Assembly (NCBI GenBank): GCA_014873095.1
Contig: CP050848.1
Coordinates: 4,461,850 to 4,525,849 of the forward strand
From: Planctomycetales bacterium ZRK34
GTDB taxonomy: Bacteria > Planctomycetota > Phycisphaerae > Phycisphaerales > Zrk34
Direction: 5' to 3'
DNA: 64,000 nucleotides
Both the position numbers and the translations under genes were made by a program. Of the stretch, positions 30,321 through 40,077 are shown in pieces; within the stretch, counting starts at the first letter, position 1; the number at the start of each line of letters is the position of its first letter. The notes below the pieces were generated by a model. That model ran no database searches. It was not told the DNA's origin and saw nothing but the letters and a program-made list of their open reading frames with translations.

Positions 30321-32519
30321 ATGTCTTTTGAACGTCGTGATTTTCTAAAATGTCTCGGCGGCACTTTGGCCGGCGGGGGCCTGGTGGGGCCGAGTCAAGC
30401 GTCCGCGTCCAGCGGCGTCGATGCGGCCGAGTGCGACGATGCGCAGGCGATGCTGATCGACCTGACTTTGTGTGTCGGGTGCCGGTTGTGTGAATACGCC
30501 TGCAAAACGGAAAACGAAAACAACCCCGGTCCGATCGAGTCGTACGATGACCAGTCGGTATTCAAGCAACGGCGCCCGCTCGGCATTGAAGACTTCACCG
30601 TCGTCAACGCTTCGCAGCCGCAAACCGGCGATCAAACCATCTACACCAAGCAGGCGTGCATGCATTGCCTTAACCCCGCCTGCGTTTCGGCCTGCATCGT
30701 CGGCGCCCTGCAGAAGCAACCCGACGGCCCGGTGACTTACGATGCATGGAAGTGCATCGGCTGCCGGTATTGCATGGTGGCCTGTCCGTTCGGGGTGCCC
30801 GCGTACAGCTACAACGATCCACTGACCCCGGAAGTGCGCAAGTGCGAGTTATGCACGCAGCGCACCAGCAAAGGGGAATTGCCCGCCTGCGTCGAGGCCT
30901 GCCCACGTGAGACACTGATGTTCGGCAAGCGCGGCGAGCTGCTCGAACTGGCGCACCGGCGAATCAAAGAAAACCCCGACACATACTTCGACCATATCTA
31001 CGGCGAGCACGAGGTGGGTGGAACTTCGGTGATGTACCTGTCGCCGGTGCCGTTTGACGAACTCGGTTTTCAGGACTTGGATCACACGGCGCCCCCGGAG
31101 CGGACCGAAACGATCCAGCACAGTGTTTTCAAATACGGCCTGCCGCCGCTGCTGCTTTACGGCCTGCTGGGTGGTGCGATGTTTCTGACGAAAACGCGCC
31201 CTCAACCCCTCACGGTTCATGGCAAACCCACCTGCGAAGACGGCCACGGGTGCGCCTGCGCCGCGACGGCTCCGCTCGAAGCGGTCCATGACTTTTCAGT
31301 ATCAGACCGCGACTTCGACGAGGATCACCACGCTCACCACGAAGCCCCCGCGCCGATCGGCCACAAGTTCCTGACGCCCGGCGTGATGGTGTTGCTGGGC
31401 CTGGCGTTCACGGGACTGCTGGCTGCCGGTTACCGTTTTCTGTTCGGCCTTGAAGCCAGCACCAACCTGGATCAGGCCTATCCGTGGGGGGTGTGGATCG
31501 GCATCGACGTGGCCAGCGGCGTCGCTTTGGCTGCCGGCGGTTTCACCACGGCGGCGCTGATCCACGTGTTCCATCGCGAACACTACCACGCGGTGTCGCG
31601 ACCGGCGTTGCTGACAGCCATGCTGGGCTACACCTTTGTGGCGCTGGGGCTGCAGGCCGACCTCGGCAGGTTTTACAACGTCTGGCATCCCATGATCATG
31701 TGGCAGGGCAATTCGGCGTTGTTCGAGGTGGGCATGTGCGTGATGTGCTACCTGACGGTGCTGTACCTGGAGTTCACGCCGATCGTGTGTGAACGCCTGA
31801 TCATGCATCGCGATCGCTGGCCTCGGCTCGCGGAGCTGGCCGCCTACGTCAACGCCAAGCTCGACAAGGTCATGTTCCTGCTGGTGATCGCCGGTTGCAC
31901 GCTCTCGTGTCTGCACCAGTCGTCGCTGGGCACGTTGATGGTCATCGCGCCGTCGAAGCTTCACCCGCTTTGGTGGACGCCTTGGTTGCCGCTGCTGTTT
32001 TTGCTGTCCGCCTTCATGGTGGGCTTTCCCATGGTCATCTGGGAATCGCTGGTCGCCTCGTGGTCGATGAAGCTGAAGCCGGAGATGAACGTGCTTTCAC
32101 CGCTGGCGCGATACGTGCCGGTGTTCATGGGCATCTACCTCGGCGCGAAGCTGCTGGATATTCACCATCGCGATGCGTGGGGCTACATCTTCGAGGGATC
32201 GATCCAGTCGTGGAGTTGGCTGGCTGAGATGGGGTTGGGCGTGTGCCTGCCGATGTTGATGATGATGGTTCCGCAGGTTCGCAGGAGCCGGAAGTTGATC
32301 TTGATCGCGGCCAGCCTGATTGTGCTGGGCGTGCTGTGGAATCGCGTGAACGTCTTCATCATCGGTTTCAAACCGCCGTACGCCGACCACTCCTACGTGC
32401 CTTCGTTTATCGAACTCGCAGTGACGGTCGGCCTGATCTCCACCTTGATCCTGTGCTACCGCTTGGCCGTTACGTACCTGCCGGTGATTCATACGCATCA
32501 ACCACGGGCCGACTCATGA
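30321..32519 (+). CDS. HybA-HybB fusion: Tat-exported 4x[4Fe-4S] protein joined to NrfD-type quinone subunit
   Basis: A 732-residue fusion. The first 25 residues carry a twin-arginine signal (ERRDFLKCLGG). Residues 45-200 are a HybA/DmsB-like ferredoxin with four cysteine groups: C51-x2-C-x2-C-x3-C61, C113 to C125, C145-x2-C-x2-C-x3-C155 and C175 to C194, 16 cysteines in all. One membrane helix at about 272-292 matches the usual HybA anchor. After a His-rich linker, residues about 345-720 form a HybB/NrfD integral membrane domain with about ten helices (PWGVWIGIDVASGVALAAGG). These two subunits are normally separate. By family the protein exchanges electrons between the quinone pool and the periplasm. 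Its stop overlaps the start of the multihaem gene as ATGA. Confidence 0.88.
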   Translation: MSFERRDFLKCLGGTLAGGGLVGPSQASASSGVDAAECDDAQAMLIDLTLCVGCRLCEYACKTENENNPGPIESYDDQSVFKQRRPLGIEDFTVVNASQPQTGDQTIYTKQACMHCLNPACVSACIVGALQKQPDGPVTYDAWKCIGCRYCMVACPFGVPAYSYNDPLTPEVRKCELCTQRTSKGELPACVEACPRETLMFGKRGELLELAHRRIKENPDTYFDHIYGEHEVGGTSVMYLSPVPFDELGFQDLDHTAPPERTETIQHSVFKYGLPPLLLYGLLGGAMFLTKTRPQPLTVHGKPTCEDGHGCACAATAPLEAVHDFSVSDRDFDEDHHAHHEAPAPIGHKFLTPGVMVLLGLAFTGLLAAGYRFLFGLEASTNLDQAYPWGVWIGIDVASGVALAAGGFTTAALIHVFHREHYHAVSRPALLTAMLGYTFVALGLQADLGRFYNVWHPMIMWQGNSALFEVGMCVMCYLTVLYLEFTPIVCERLIMHRDRWPRLAELAAYVNAKLDKVMFLLVIAGCTLSCLHQSSLGTLMVIAPSKLHPLWWTPWLPLLFLLSAFMVGFPMVIWESLVASWSMKLKPEMNVLSPLARYVPVFMGIYLGAKLLDIHHRDAWGYIFEGSIQSWSWLAEMGLGVCLPMLMMMVPQVRRSRKLILIAASLIVLGVLWNRVNVFIIGFKPPYADHSYVPSFIELAVTVGLISTLILCYRLAVTYLPVIHTHQPRADS

Positions 32520-35500
32520 AATGCACGATCCGATCCATCCTGGCGGCCGCGGTCCGAGTCGGCTTCGTGTTCAGCGTGATAGCGGGCCCGTGCTCATCGG
32601 TCAGCGCCGAGCCGGCCTCAACGCTCGAGCATCAGGTGCCCGATACGGTGGTGCTCGACGAGTTGCAAAACCTCTACAAGCCCGTTCCGTTCAGCCACAA
32701 AGCGCATGCGGACATGGCCATGATGTGGGACGGCTGCACGACCTGCCATCACTATCAGCCCGAACCGGAATCTGACGCTGAACCAACCGACGCGGCGCCA
32801 AACGGTAAACACACGCAGCTCGAATCCAAGCAGATACCCGCCTGTAAAAACTGCCACCCGGTCGCCCCGGAAAAAGGCACCATCCGCATACCGAGCCTCA
32901 AGGCGGCGTATCACCGCCAATGCCTGAACTGCCACCGCGACTGGTCCAACGAAAACCAGTGCGTGGTCTGCCACGAACCAGCCAAAGCCGGCGGCGATCT
33001 CGCGCCCCAGCCGACGCGCGGCGACATCATCGGGCGGATGCACCCGCCGATCGAGATGCAGGCTGTCAAGGTCTACAAAACCCGGTTTACACCCGCGGCC
33101 GGCGACAATGTCACCTTCCGTCACGATGAACACATCGAGCGGTTCGGCCTCAGTTGCAATGAATGCCATCACCGTGACACCTGCCGAGATTGTCACCACA
33201 AGCCCGGTGAAAAAGCCGGTCCGCGTAAGCCGCTGTTGCCCGCCGCCTCGTGGGACGCTTCGCACGGCCCGTGCATGAGCTGTCACGTCGACCAGGGATG
33301 CAATCACTGTCATTACCCCAACGGGCAACAACCGCCGCCATCGTTCGAACACGCCACCACCGGCCAGGCGTTCGACGACGATCACAAAACATTGGAATGC
33401 AAAGCCTGCCACGCCACGCACGGTTATCACAAACCACCGACGTGCGGCGACGCGGGTTGTCACCCGTCGAATCCGAACATCAAGTTTCCCGACCATCGCC
33501 CGGGACCATACCGCAAACCAGAGACCGACAAGCCTGCTTCGTTCATCGCGATGACGCCGCCGCGCCACCCCGATGCGGCAGAGCAGGCGTCGGATAAAAC
33601 GCAGATTCCGGTGATCCGTGATGCGCTGGCGGCGCCGCGGATCGATCCGTATCCCACCACGAAGCGACCCGCGATCCAGCCACGGGATTTCGATCTGAAA
33701 TCACTGGACCTGCCGGACGATCCGACCAGTTGCATCCGGTCCGGGTGTCACGAAAACCGCTTGAATTACAACTACGTGCATGGCCCGGTCGCGGCGGGGG
33801 ATTGCGGCGCCTGTCACAAGCTGACCGATGAAGCCGATCATCGATTCCAGTTGCTCCGCGAAAAGCAAGACCTATGCACGTACTGCCACCAGTTCGAAGT
33901 CGACGCCATGCCGGTGCTCCACGACCCGGTCAAAACCGGCCAGTGCCTGGGCTGTCACGACCCGCACGGCGGGTACGATCGCAGCCTGACGCGCGAGCAG
34001 TCCATTCAGCAGATGTGCCAGCGGTGTCACGAGCCGGTCACCAAAGATCGCTCCGTGCAGCATTACCCCGTTGGCGAAGGCCGGTGCACGGCGTGTCATC
34101 CGCCGCACGCGTCAAAAAACCCGAAGCTGTTGGATAAGGTCGGCGCCGATCTGTGCATGGCCTGCCACACCGAGTTTGAACAATCCCTGAACAAGGTGAT
34201 GTTCCGTCACGAAGCGCTCAAGGAAGGCTGCGAGAAGTGTCACGATGTTCACGGCTCGAACCACCCGATGGCGCTGGTCCAGCCGCTGGATCGCCTGTGT
34301 CATCAATGCCATGAAAAACTTGTCACCCAGGCGCAGGCTGCGACCCATCGCCACGACGTCGTGTTTGAAGAGCGCGCCTGTGTGACCTGCCACACGCCCC
34401 ATGGCGGCGACCTTGCCAAATTGCTGGCCGAACCCTCCACCAAAACCTGCCTCAGTTGCCATGGCGAACCGATCATGGATGGCGACAAGGTGCTGGTGGC
34501 GGGCATGGCCGAGTTGAACAATCCCGATCTGTTCAAGCACGGCCCGCTGCGCGAAGACAGTTGCAGCGGTTGCCACCAACCCCACGGCGGCGACCTGGAT
34601 CACATGCTGGTCAAGCCCTATGTGTTCAGCCTGCGCCAGACGTTTGAGCCCGAGCATTACGCACTGTGTTTCGTCTGCCACGAGCAGCAGGGAATTCAGG
34701 AGCGGACCACGGCCTCGGCCACGAAATTCCGCAACGGCGAAACGAACCTGCACTACCTGCACGTCACGCAGGGTAAACGGGGCCGCAACTGTTTCGCCTG
34801 CCACAACGCGCACGTGAGTCATAACCCGAAAAATGTGAAGTCGGAAGTGCAGTACGGGGCCTGGGCTTTTTCGATGAACTTCACCGCCACGGAAACGGGC
34901 GGCCGATGCGTGACCGGGTGTCACCTGCCGTATGCATACGACCGTGAGAATCCCGTTCCCGTGAAGGAAGAGACGACGCTGACTGCATCAGCCGTGGCCA
35001 CCAACGCGGTCGACGACACGGTGGTTCAACCGATCAAGGTCGACTGGCAGGGAACTGATCAGCATGATCAAGCGGTCCGCATCCCCACGCCGCAGGGGCG
35101 GGGCGTCATTGTGTTTGCGCCCACGGATGTCGAGCAACTGCAGGCCCTGGTACGCTGGCTGATGGTCGCCGTGCCGGAGCAGGACATGGGCGATGTGATC
35201 CTCGTCTTGCCCGAGGTCAAAACAACTTCGCAGCTCGACAGCCTCGAACCGTCGATCCCCGGGCATTGGCGAATCGTGGTGGACGCTGAAAAACGTTTGA
35301 CCGACCTCATGAAGGTTCAAAGCACGCCGCTGGTCTTGCTCACCGACGAACAGGGCAACGTGATCACCCGCATCGCGGGGCATTCGCCGGCCGCATCGCT
35401 GAAGTTGCGAACACACCTGCAGTGGTTGGCCCGCGAGCACGACGAACGTGGCAAGCAGCCGCCCGCCATCGCCCCGTTGGTGGTCGGTGATCAACAGGTG

Positions 35501-35902
35501 GGTAAAGACACCTGGTATCTGCAATCGGCGCGTCGTCATATCAAGGACGAACAGTTGGATGTTGCTCAGGCTGTCCTTGAAAAAGGATTGACCGTCGTAC
35601 CGGCCTCGACGTCATTGAAAACCGAGTTGGCTGGTGTGCTGATCCGCCGCGTTCAAACCCAGCCCGCCCTGGCGATCATCGATGAGTTGCAGAAACAGGA
35701 TGCTGACAACCCGGCGTTGGAGCTGCTGAGATGTCGGGCCCTGGTGGCGATGAATCAGCCGGACCAGGCCTTGAAGCGTCTGACCCAACTCGCGGATCAC
35801 CACCCCGGGCCGCAGGTGTATTTCCTGCTGGGGCAGGTGTACGAGAAACAAGAACAATGGCAGCAGGCAGTCGAGGCCTATCGCAAAGCGGGCGAAATGT
35901 GA
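32516..35902 (+). CDS. Multihaem c-type cytochrome (22 CXXCH) with thioredoxin-like and TPR C-terminus
   Basis: A 1128-residue exported protein with an N-terminal signal segment (about residues 1-32). Between residues 74 and about 800 I count 22 canonical CXXCH haem-binding motifs plus CGDAGCH, CIRSGCH and CVTGCH, which have longer spacers. Many sit in doubled units such as CLGCHDPHGG and CSGCHQPHGG, as in NrfB/doubled-CXXCH cytochromes. From about 860 to 985 there is a thioredoxin-like stretch without a CXXC pair (TPLVLLTDEQGNVITRIAG), and residues about 1000-1128 look like three TPR repeats. It shares an operon with the HybA-HybB fusion and is the likely electron acceptor or donor. Its terminal substrate is unknown. 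Confidence 0.88.
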   Translation: MKCTIRSILAAAVRVGFVFSVIAGPCSSVSAEPASTLEHQVPDTVVLDELQNLYKPVPFSHKAHADMAMMWDGCTTCHHYQPEPESDAEPTDAAPNGKHTQLESKQIPACKNCHPVAPEKGTIRIPSLKAAYHRQCLNCHRDWSNENQCVVCHEPAKAGGDLAPQPTRGDIIGRMHPPIEMQAVKVYKTRFTPAAGDNVTFRHDEHIERFGLSCNECHHRDTCRDCHHKPGEKAGPRKPLLPAASWDASHGPCMSCHVDQGCNHCHYPNGQQPPPSFEHATTGQAFDDDHKTLECKACHATHGYHKPPTCGDAGCHPSNPNIKFPDHRPGPYRKPETDKPASFIAMTPPRHPDAAEQASDKTQIPVIRDALAAPRIDPYPTTKRPAIQPRDFDLKSLDLPDDPTSCIRSGCHENRLNYNYVHGPVAAGDCGACHKLTDEADHRFQLLREKQDLCTYCHQFEVDAMPVLHDPVKTGQCLGCHDPHGGYDRSLTREQSIQQMCQRCHEPVTKDRSVQHYPVGEGRCTACHPPHASKNPKLLDKVGADLCMACHTEFEQSLNKVMFRHEALKEGCEKCHDVHGSNHPMALVQPLDRLCHQCHEKLVTQAQAATHRHDVVFEERACVTCHTPHGGDLAKLLAEPSTKTCLSCHGEPIMDGDKVLVAGMAELNNPDLFKHGPLREDSCSGCHQPHGGDLDHMLVKPYVFSLRQTFEPEHYALCFVCHEQQGIQERTTASATKFRNGETNLHYLHVTQGKRGRNCFACHNAHVSHNPKNVKSEVQYGAWAFSMNFTATETGGRCVTGCHLPYAYDRENPVPVKEETTLTASAVATNAVDDTVVQPIKVDWQGTDQHDQAVRIPTPQGRGVIVFAPTDVEQLQALVRWLMVAVPEQDMGDVILVLPEVKTTSQLDSLEPSIPGHWRIVVDAEKRLTDLMKVQSTPLVLLTDEQGNVITRIAGHSPAASLKLRTHLQWLAREHDERGKQPPAIAPLVVGDQQVGKDTWYLQSARRHIKDEQLDVAQAVLEKGLTVVPASTSLKTELAGVLIRRVQTQPALAIIDELQKQDADNPALELLRCRALVAMNQPDQALKRLTQLADHHPGPQVYFLLGQVYEKQEQWQQAVEAYRKAGEM

Positions 35903-35991
35903 TCCGCCCCCGTGGGTGACGCCACAGTTGATCTCTGTTTGCTCGTCCGCGCCGTGCCGGACCGCAAGATCAGCGCATCTATCCCATCACA

Positions 35992-36200
35992 TTGTCAGGG
36001 ATACCAACCGGGGCACGCTTTGGGGATCCGAAAAGGGAAGCGGCGCTGCCGCGCGTTTACCCGGACCTCGGCGGCGAGGAATTCGAAGCCGACCGCGGTG
36101 TGCAGGCGTACAACTACCGCATGTGCATGACGAACGTTCCGGAGAATCGCGCCATGATTCAAAAGCCGGAAAACTATCGAGAAATCGCGTATTCCCCTGA
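35992..36200 (+). pseudogene. Remnant of a FAD-dependent oxidoreductase
   Basis: The 399-base gap after the cytochrome gene contains an open stretch encoding GVQAYNYRMCMTNVPENR followed by MIQKPENYREIAY. This matches the conserved QxYNYRxCLTxxPxNR-x-PxPxxY segment of FAD-dependent oxidoreductases of the PF12831 type, often found with planctomycete sugar genes. No FAD-binding GxGxxG region is present. The fragment runs in frame into the following gene, whose own signal peptide starts at 36301, so it is a decayed leftover. Confidence 0.55.
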
Positions 36201-36300
36201 GAATACGACTTTCTTCTCGACACTTGTTCAGTTAAGATGCTACTTAACCCCGCCGCAGACCGTTCCAAAATACATATTGGCGTCAGTCAGGATTCGTGAA

Positions 36301-39183
36301 ATGATTGGTTATCGTATGAGACCACTTCGACGTGTTTTGGTCGTCATGCTGCTGGGGGTTGCGGCATCGCAGACGGTGGCGGATGACTGGTCGCCGCCGG
36401 GTCGCAATCTGGCGTTGAACAAGCCCTACGAAATCGTCACGGCTGGCAAGTCCGGCCCATCCGGCTGGTCTGAAGACAAAGGCGATGCGGTGCAGTTGAC
36501 CGACGGCGAGTATGTGCCGGCCAAAAAGTCGTTGATGCATGTTTCCAATGCTGCGGTGGGTCGGTTTGGTGGGACCGTCGGCGTGATTATCGACCTGGGC
36601 GCGGGCGAATCCGGCGATGGGGTTTATTCGATCGGCGGAGTGAGCTACAGCACGTCAAGCAACGCCCTGTCCGGTATTGGATGGCCGCCTGTGATTCTGG
36701 TCATGGTCAGCGATGATGGTGAAGATTATCGTCTGGCCGGTGAGTTGGTCAGTCTTTCCGCGGAATTCGGTCCGCCGCCGGAGGAGGGCCGTCATCGGTT
36801 TGTGACGGACAAGTTGCAGGCCCGAGGTCGCTTTGTGCAGTTGGTGATTCAGGCTTCGGTGTACATGTCATCGGACGAGATTGAAGTTTATGAAGGCAAG
36901 CCGGAGTTTCGGGCTCGCTCCACTGCGGGCATGAGCCTGGGTGCAAAGCCGGTGAAGTATCTTCAGGATCATGACCATGTCATGCCGCTGGCGGTTTCGG
37001 CGCGGATCGCCACGGACCTTGCCCGTGTGAGGCAGCAGATCGAAGGCCTGTCGTTGTCGACGGTGCAGCAGGCGCAACTCGTCGCGGAGCTCGAACGCCT
37101 GCGCCCCTTGGCGTTGAAACCGCAGCCGGGCAAGTATGGCCCGGAGTATCGCGCGGTGGCGCCGCTGAATGCACTGCACGCCAAGGTGTTTGCGGTGCTC
37201 GGCAAGGCGTACATGGCTGCCGGTTATCCCGCGCACCAGGCGTGGACGGTCAACCGCTGGGCGAGACTGACGCCGTTTGATGCGCCGCCAGCCAAGTCGG
37301 ACGACGCAGCTTTGAGCGTTCATCTGATGCGCAATGAGCGTCGCGGTGAAGCGGTCAATCTCACCAATTATTCGCGGGTTGAGCGCAAGGCGAAGGTGTC
37401 GTTTTCCGGTTTGCCGGGCGGGTCGCGGCCGCCGTATCTGACGGTTCGACAAGCTGAATATGTTGCGATGTCGACGCGCTTCTGGGATGCCGATCCGCTG
37501 CCTGTTGCGGATACGATCGGCGGCGGCTGGCGAATCGATGTGCCGGCCGGGTTGTCGCGGCAGCTGTGGCTGGACTTTCGAACGGAAGACAACGCCCCGA
37601 AACCCGGCACGTACAACGGCACGATGCACGTGTCTTTTGTCGGCGGCGATCGGGTGAATGTGCCGCTGACGCTGAAGGTTTCCGCGATCAAGATGCCGAC
37701 CGAGAAGGCGGTGATCTCCGGCGTGTGGGACGGACTGCACGGCGGCCGGCGCCGGGATCGGCCTGTCGGCATTCTGAAAAACGGCGTGCCTGCCACTTGC
37801 GTCCAGCCCGCCATCGAGCACATGCGCCAAAGCGGCATCACCGCGCCTTGGGTGATACCGGTCTGGTGGGAATTCAATGATGCCTGGCCCGCCTGGCAGA
37901 CCCGGGAGCCGGTCGTTTGTGACGCGCAGGGCAATCTGGTCAGCCCGACGCCGGACTATTCAGCGTTTGATGAATGGATCGCGTCGCGACCGGAAGCGCA
38001 ATACTACGCGATGTACTGCCAGATCACCGGCAGTCCGACAAAGTGGCGTGGCCTGGAGGTCGGCACCGCCGAGTTCAACAAAAAGTTCGGCGCTTTGATG
38101 AAGCACTGGGCGGCGCACATGCGCCAGATCGGCCTGGACCCGTCGCGGGTCGTGATCATCGTGTGGGATGAACCGAACAAGCCCGAACAAGTCCGCTACA
38201 CGAACGTCTGGGTCAAGGCGATCAAGGCGGCGGTGCCGGAATTCAAGTTCTTCGTCGATTCGATCGTTGAACGAAAAGACTACAACGACCCGGACGTCAT
38301 GCAGATGTTTGATCTGATGGACATCATCGTGGTCGGCCGGTGGTACGGGTTCAAGAACTACGGCCAGGCTGCGATCAAGTATTACGATCAGTGGCGGCGA
38401 AAAGGCAAAATCATGGGATTCTACAGTTGCTCGCATAATCCCAGCGAAGTTGAATCGATCGATTATTACCGCAAGCAACAGTGGGACTGCTGGAGGATTA
38501 ACGACGGCGGGGCGATGAGTTGGACCGGCTTCTGGAATTACGCCGACTTCCGCGGCACACCGCCGTGGAACCAACTGGCCGGCGGCGGAAGGCGAAGCTA
38601 CGCCATCCCGTACATCGGACTCGACTCCGTGACCGACAGCAAACACTGGCTGGCGATCTTCGAAGGCGTCAACGATTATCAGTACCTGTTGATGCTCAAG
38701 AATCGCGTGAAGGCGTTGCGTGACGCCGGTCGCAAGGATGACCGGATCGCCGCGGCGCAGAAGTTGGTCGACGAGTTGCCGCAGCAGGTGTTAAAGAGCA
38801 AGAACCTCGACGCCTGCGACCAGGCGAGACTTCAGGTGCTCGATGCACTGGAGGCACTGGATGACGATGCCCAGGCCGCGGCGCCCACCAAGCCCGATCT
38901 GCCGGACAACGAATTGCAGGCCTTCGAGAAGTTGCAGGCGCTCGAGGCGACGCTGACCGATCAGGCGGCATGGCAAAAACGGGTTCAGGCCAACCGAACC
39001 ATGATGCTCACGGCGATGGGCTTGTCGCCGCTGCAGGCTCGGACGCTGTTGAATGTGATTCGCCATTCGCGCCGCGAGATGGACGGATACACGGTTGAAA
39101 ACGTGGCGTTCGAGAGCGAGCCGGGGGTATTCGTGGCTGGCAAGTGGGCGAAGACGGGCGAGGCTGATGCATGGTGGGCCTAA
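36301..39183 (+). CDS. DUF4091/GH123-like glycosidase with truncated C-terminal esterase-like domain
   Basis: A 960-residue exported protein starting at the ATG after CAGGA (signal peptide about residues 7-28, ending VAD). Residues about 35-200 resemble an F5/8 type C galactose-binding domain (NLALNKPYEIVTAG). Residues about 450-850 are a DUF4091 glycosidase domain with VVIIVWDEPNKPEQVRYTN, where the DE pair is the likely catalytic site in GH123-like enzymes. Residues about 880-960 begin a different domain: RREMDGYTVENVAFESEPGV resembles the N-terminus of acetyl-xylan-esterase-type alpha/beta hydrolases, but the protein stops 16 residues later, before any GxSxG motif. The stop lies at the edge of the mobile island, so the gene is probably truncated. 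Confidence 0.75.
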   Translation: MIGYRMRPLRRVLVVMLLGVAASQTVADDWSPPGRNLALNKPYEIVTAGKSGPSGWSEDKGDAVQLTDGEYVPAKKSLMHVSNAAVGRFGGTVGVIIDLGAGESGDGVYSIGGVSYSTSSNALSGIGWPPVILVMVSDDGEDYRLAGELVSLSAEFGPPPEEGRHRFVTDKLQARGRFVQLVIQASVYMSSDEIEVYEGKPEFRARSTAGMSLGAKPVKYLQDHDHVMPLAVSARIATDLARVRQQIEGLSLSTVQQAQLVAELERLRPLALKPQPGKYGPEYRAVAPLNALHAKVFAVLGKAYMAAGYPAHQAWTVNRWARLTPFDAPPAKSDDAALSVHLMRNERRGEAVNLTNYSRVERKAKVSFSGLPGGSRPPYLTVRQAEYVAMSTRFWDADPLPVADTIGGGWRIDVPAGLSRQLWLDFRTEDNAPKPGTYNGTMHVSFVGGDRVNVPLTLKVSAIKMPTEKAVISGVWDGLHGGRRRDRPVGILKNGVPATCVQPAIEHMRQSGITAPWVIPVWWEFNDAWPAWQTREPVVCDAQGNLVSPTPDYSAFDEWIASRPEAQYYAMYCQITGSPTKWRGLEVGTAEFNKKFGALMKHWAAHMRQIGLDPSRVVIIVWDEPNKPEQVRYTNVWVKAIKAAVPEFKFFVDSIVERKDYNDPDVMQMFDLMDIIVVGRWYGFKNYGQAAIKYYDQWRRKGKIMGFYSCSHNPSEVESIDYYRKQQWDCWRINDGGAMSWTGFWNYADFRGTPPWNQLAGGGRRSYAIPYIGLDSVTDSKHWLAIFEGVNDYQYLLMLKNRVKALRDAGRKDDRIAAAQKLVDELPQQVLKSKNLDACDQARLQVLDALEALDDDAQAAAPTKPDLPDNELQAFEKLQALEATLTDQAAWQKRVQANRTMMLTAMGLSPLQARTLLNVIRHSRREMDGYTVENVAFESEPGVFVAGKWAKTGEADAWWA

Positions 39184-39421
39184 TGGATAAATGCAACGAA
39201 GACCTTTACAGGCTCAGATGGCTCCACACACGCTTGCCTGCTGCCAACGAACGCTTCGGCCGTGATGTCATCTGCTCGGCGGCCATGTTCGCCTGGAGCA
39301 CTCGGCCCCGACCCGGATCAACTTCACGCAGATACCGACGGCGGATGAGTTCGAGTAGCCAGAACAGCCAACCAGATGCACGCAGCGTTGTTGGTCAACT
39401 ACAATTGGTGGTTAGGTCACA

Positions 39422-39658
39422 TTACTGAGTCGCTACCGCCACCCAAGCGGCGATGGCACTCACTACGGACCCTATCGCAGAAACAAACGCGATGATCCAC
39501 AATTGCGACTCACGTCGTGCTCTTTCGACCTCAATAATTCGCCGCTGGATTTCATGTTCCGGAGCAGGTCCATGCCGTCCAACAGGCTTGTTGTCGCGTG
39601 ATATGCCCAACTGCTCAGCGCGATCGTAAAGCTGCTTGCCCCGAAGTTGCTTCGCCAT
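39422..39658 (-). CDS. Small membrane protein, unknown
   Basis: A 78-residue protein. A basic N-terminal half (MAKQLRGKQLYDRAEQLG and an Arg-rich helix near 38-50) precedes one C-terminal membrane helix (about residues 54-76). No family recognised. It lies between the truncated glycosidase gene and the first att-like repeat, in what is probably island DNA. Confidence 0.45.
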   Translation of the reverse strand: MAKQLRGKQLYDRAEQLGISRDNKPVGRHGPAPEHEIQRRIIEVERARRESQLWIIAFVSAIGSVVSAIAAWVAVATQ

Positions 39659-40055
39659 TGGTGTTTTGCTGCCTAGTGTCCAAGGCTCAATGGCCGGCTA
39701 CCCGCTGAGGGCCATCTTCGACGGTGCCGACGGAGTTGATTGTCGACCCGCTGGTTTTGTCAGTCAGCCTGACCACTGTTGCATCGGTGCGATGTTGAAC
39801 CGACGTCGTGACGGTGGTAGATCACCGAGTAGTGCGGCGACTTGATCGATGGGTGTCTTGAATGTGTACCGGCCGCACATGATGTGTGATGGTAGTGGCT
39901 GGGGGAGGGGCAGTCATGCCGCAAAGTGTATCCCCACCGTATCCCCGTCACGCGAACGCAATGTCATCGTCGTTGCACGTATCCCCGCACGTTGGGAGAT
40001 ACAAAAAGAGATACAATCTTGCCACTGTAAGCTGCTGTAAATTAACGACTTGCAA
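39659..40055. other. Non-coding stretch with GTATCCCC repeats left of the att core
   Basis: A 397-base region without a credible gene. It has three direct copies of GTATCCCC (39928-39935, 39939-39946, 39979-39986) and two GAGATAC (39996-40002, 40008-40014) just left of the tRNA-like core at 40056. Clustered short repeats next to an att core are typical of arm sites bound by a tyrosine integrase or its accessory proteins. Confidence 0.45.
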
Positions 40056-40077
40056 TGGGCCTGGGAGGGCTCGAACC
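40056..40077 (-). other. att core, left copy (tRNA-Ile 3'-end fragment)
   Basis: 22 bases that begin TGGGCCTGGGAGG and end CTCGAACC. They match the copy at 45218 with one mismatch, in the same orientation, and correspond on the minus strand to the T-arm and acceptor end of a tRNA. No other tRNA part is present, so this is an orphan junction fragment left by integration. Confidence 0.65.

Noticed and set aside
39171..39428. Small frame right after the truncated glycosidase
   Set aside because: Arg/Ser-rich translation, no ribosome-binding site and no continuation of the esterase domain. Probably non-coding island DNA.
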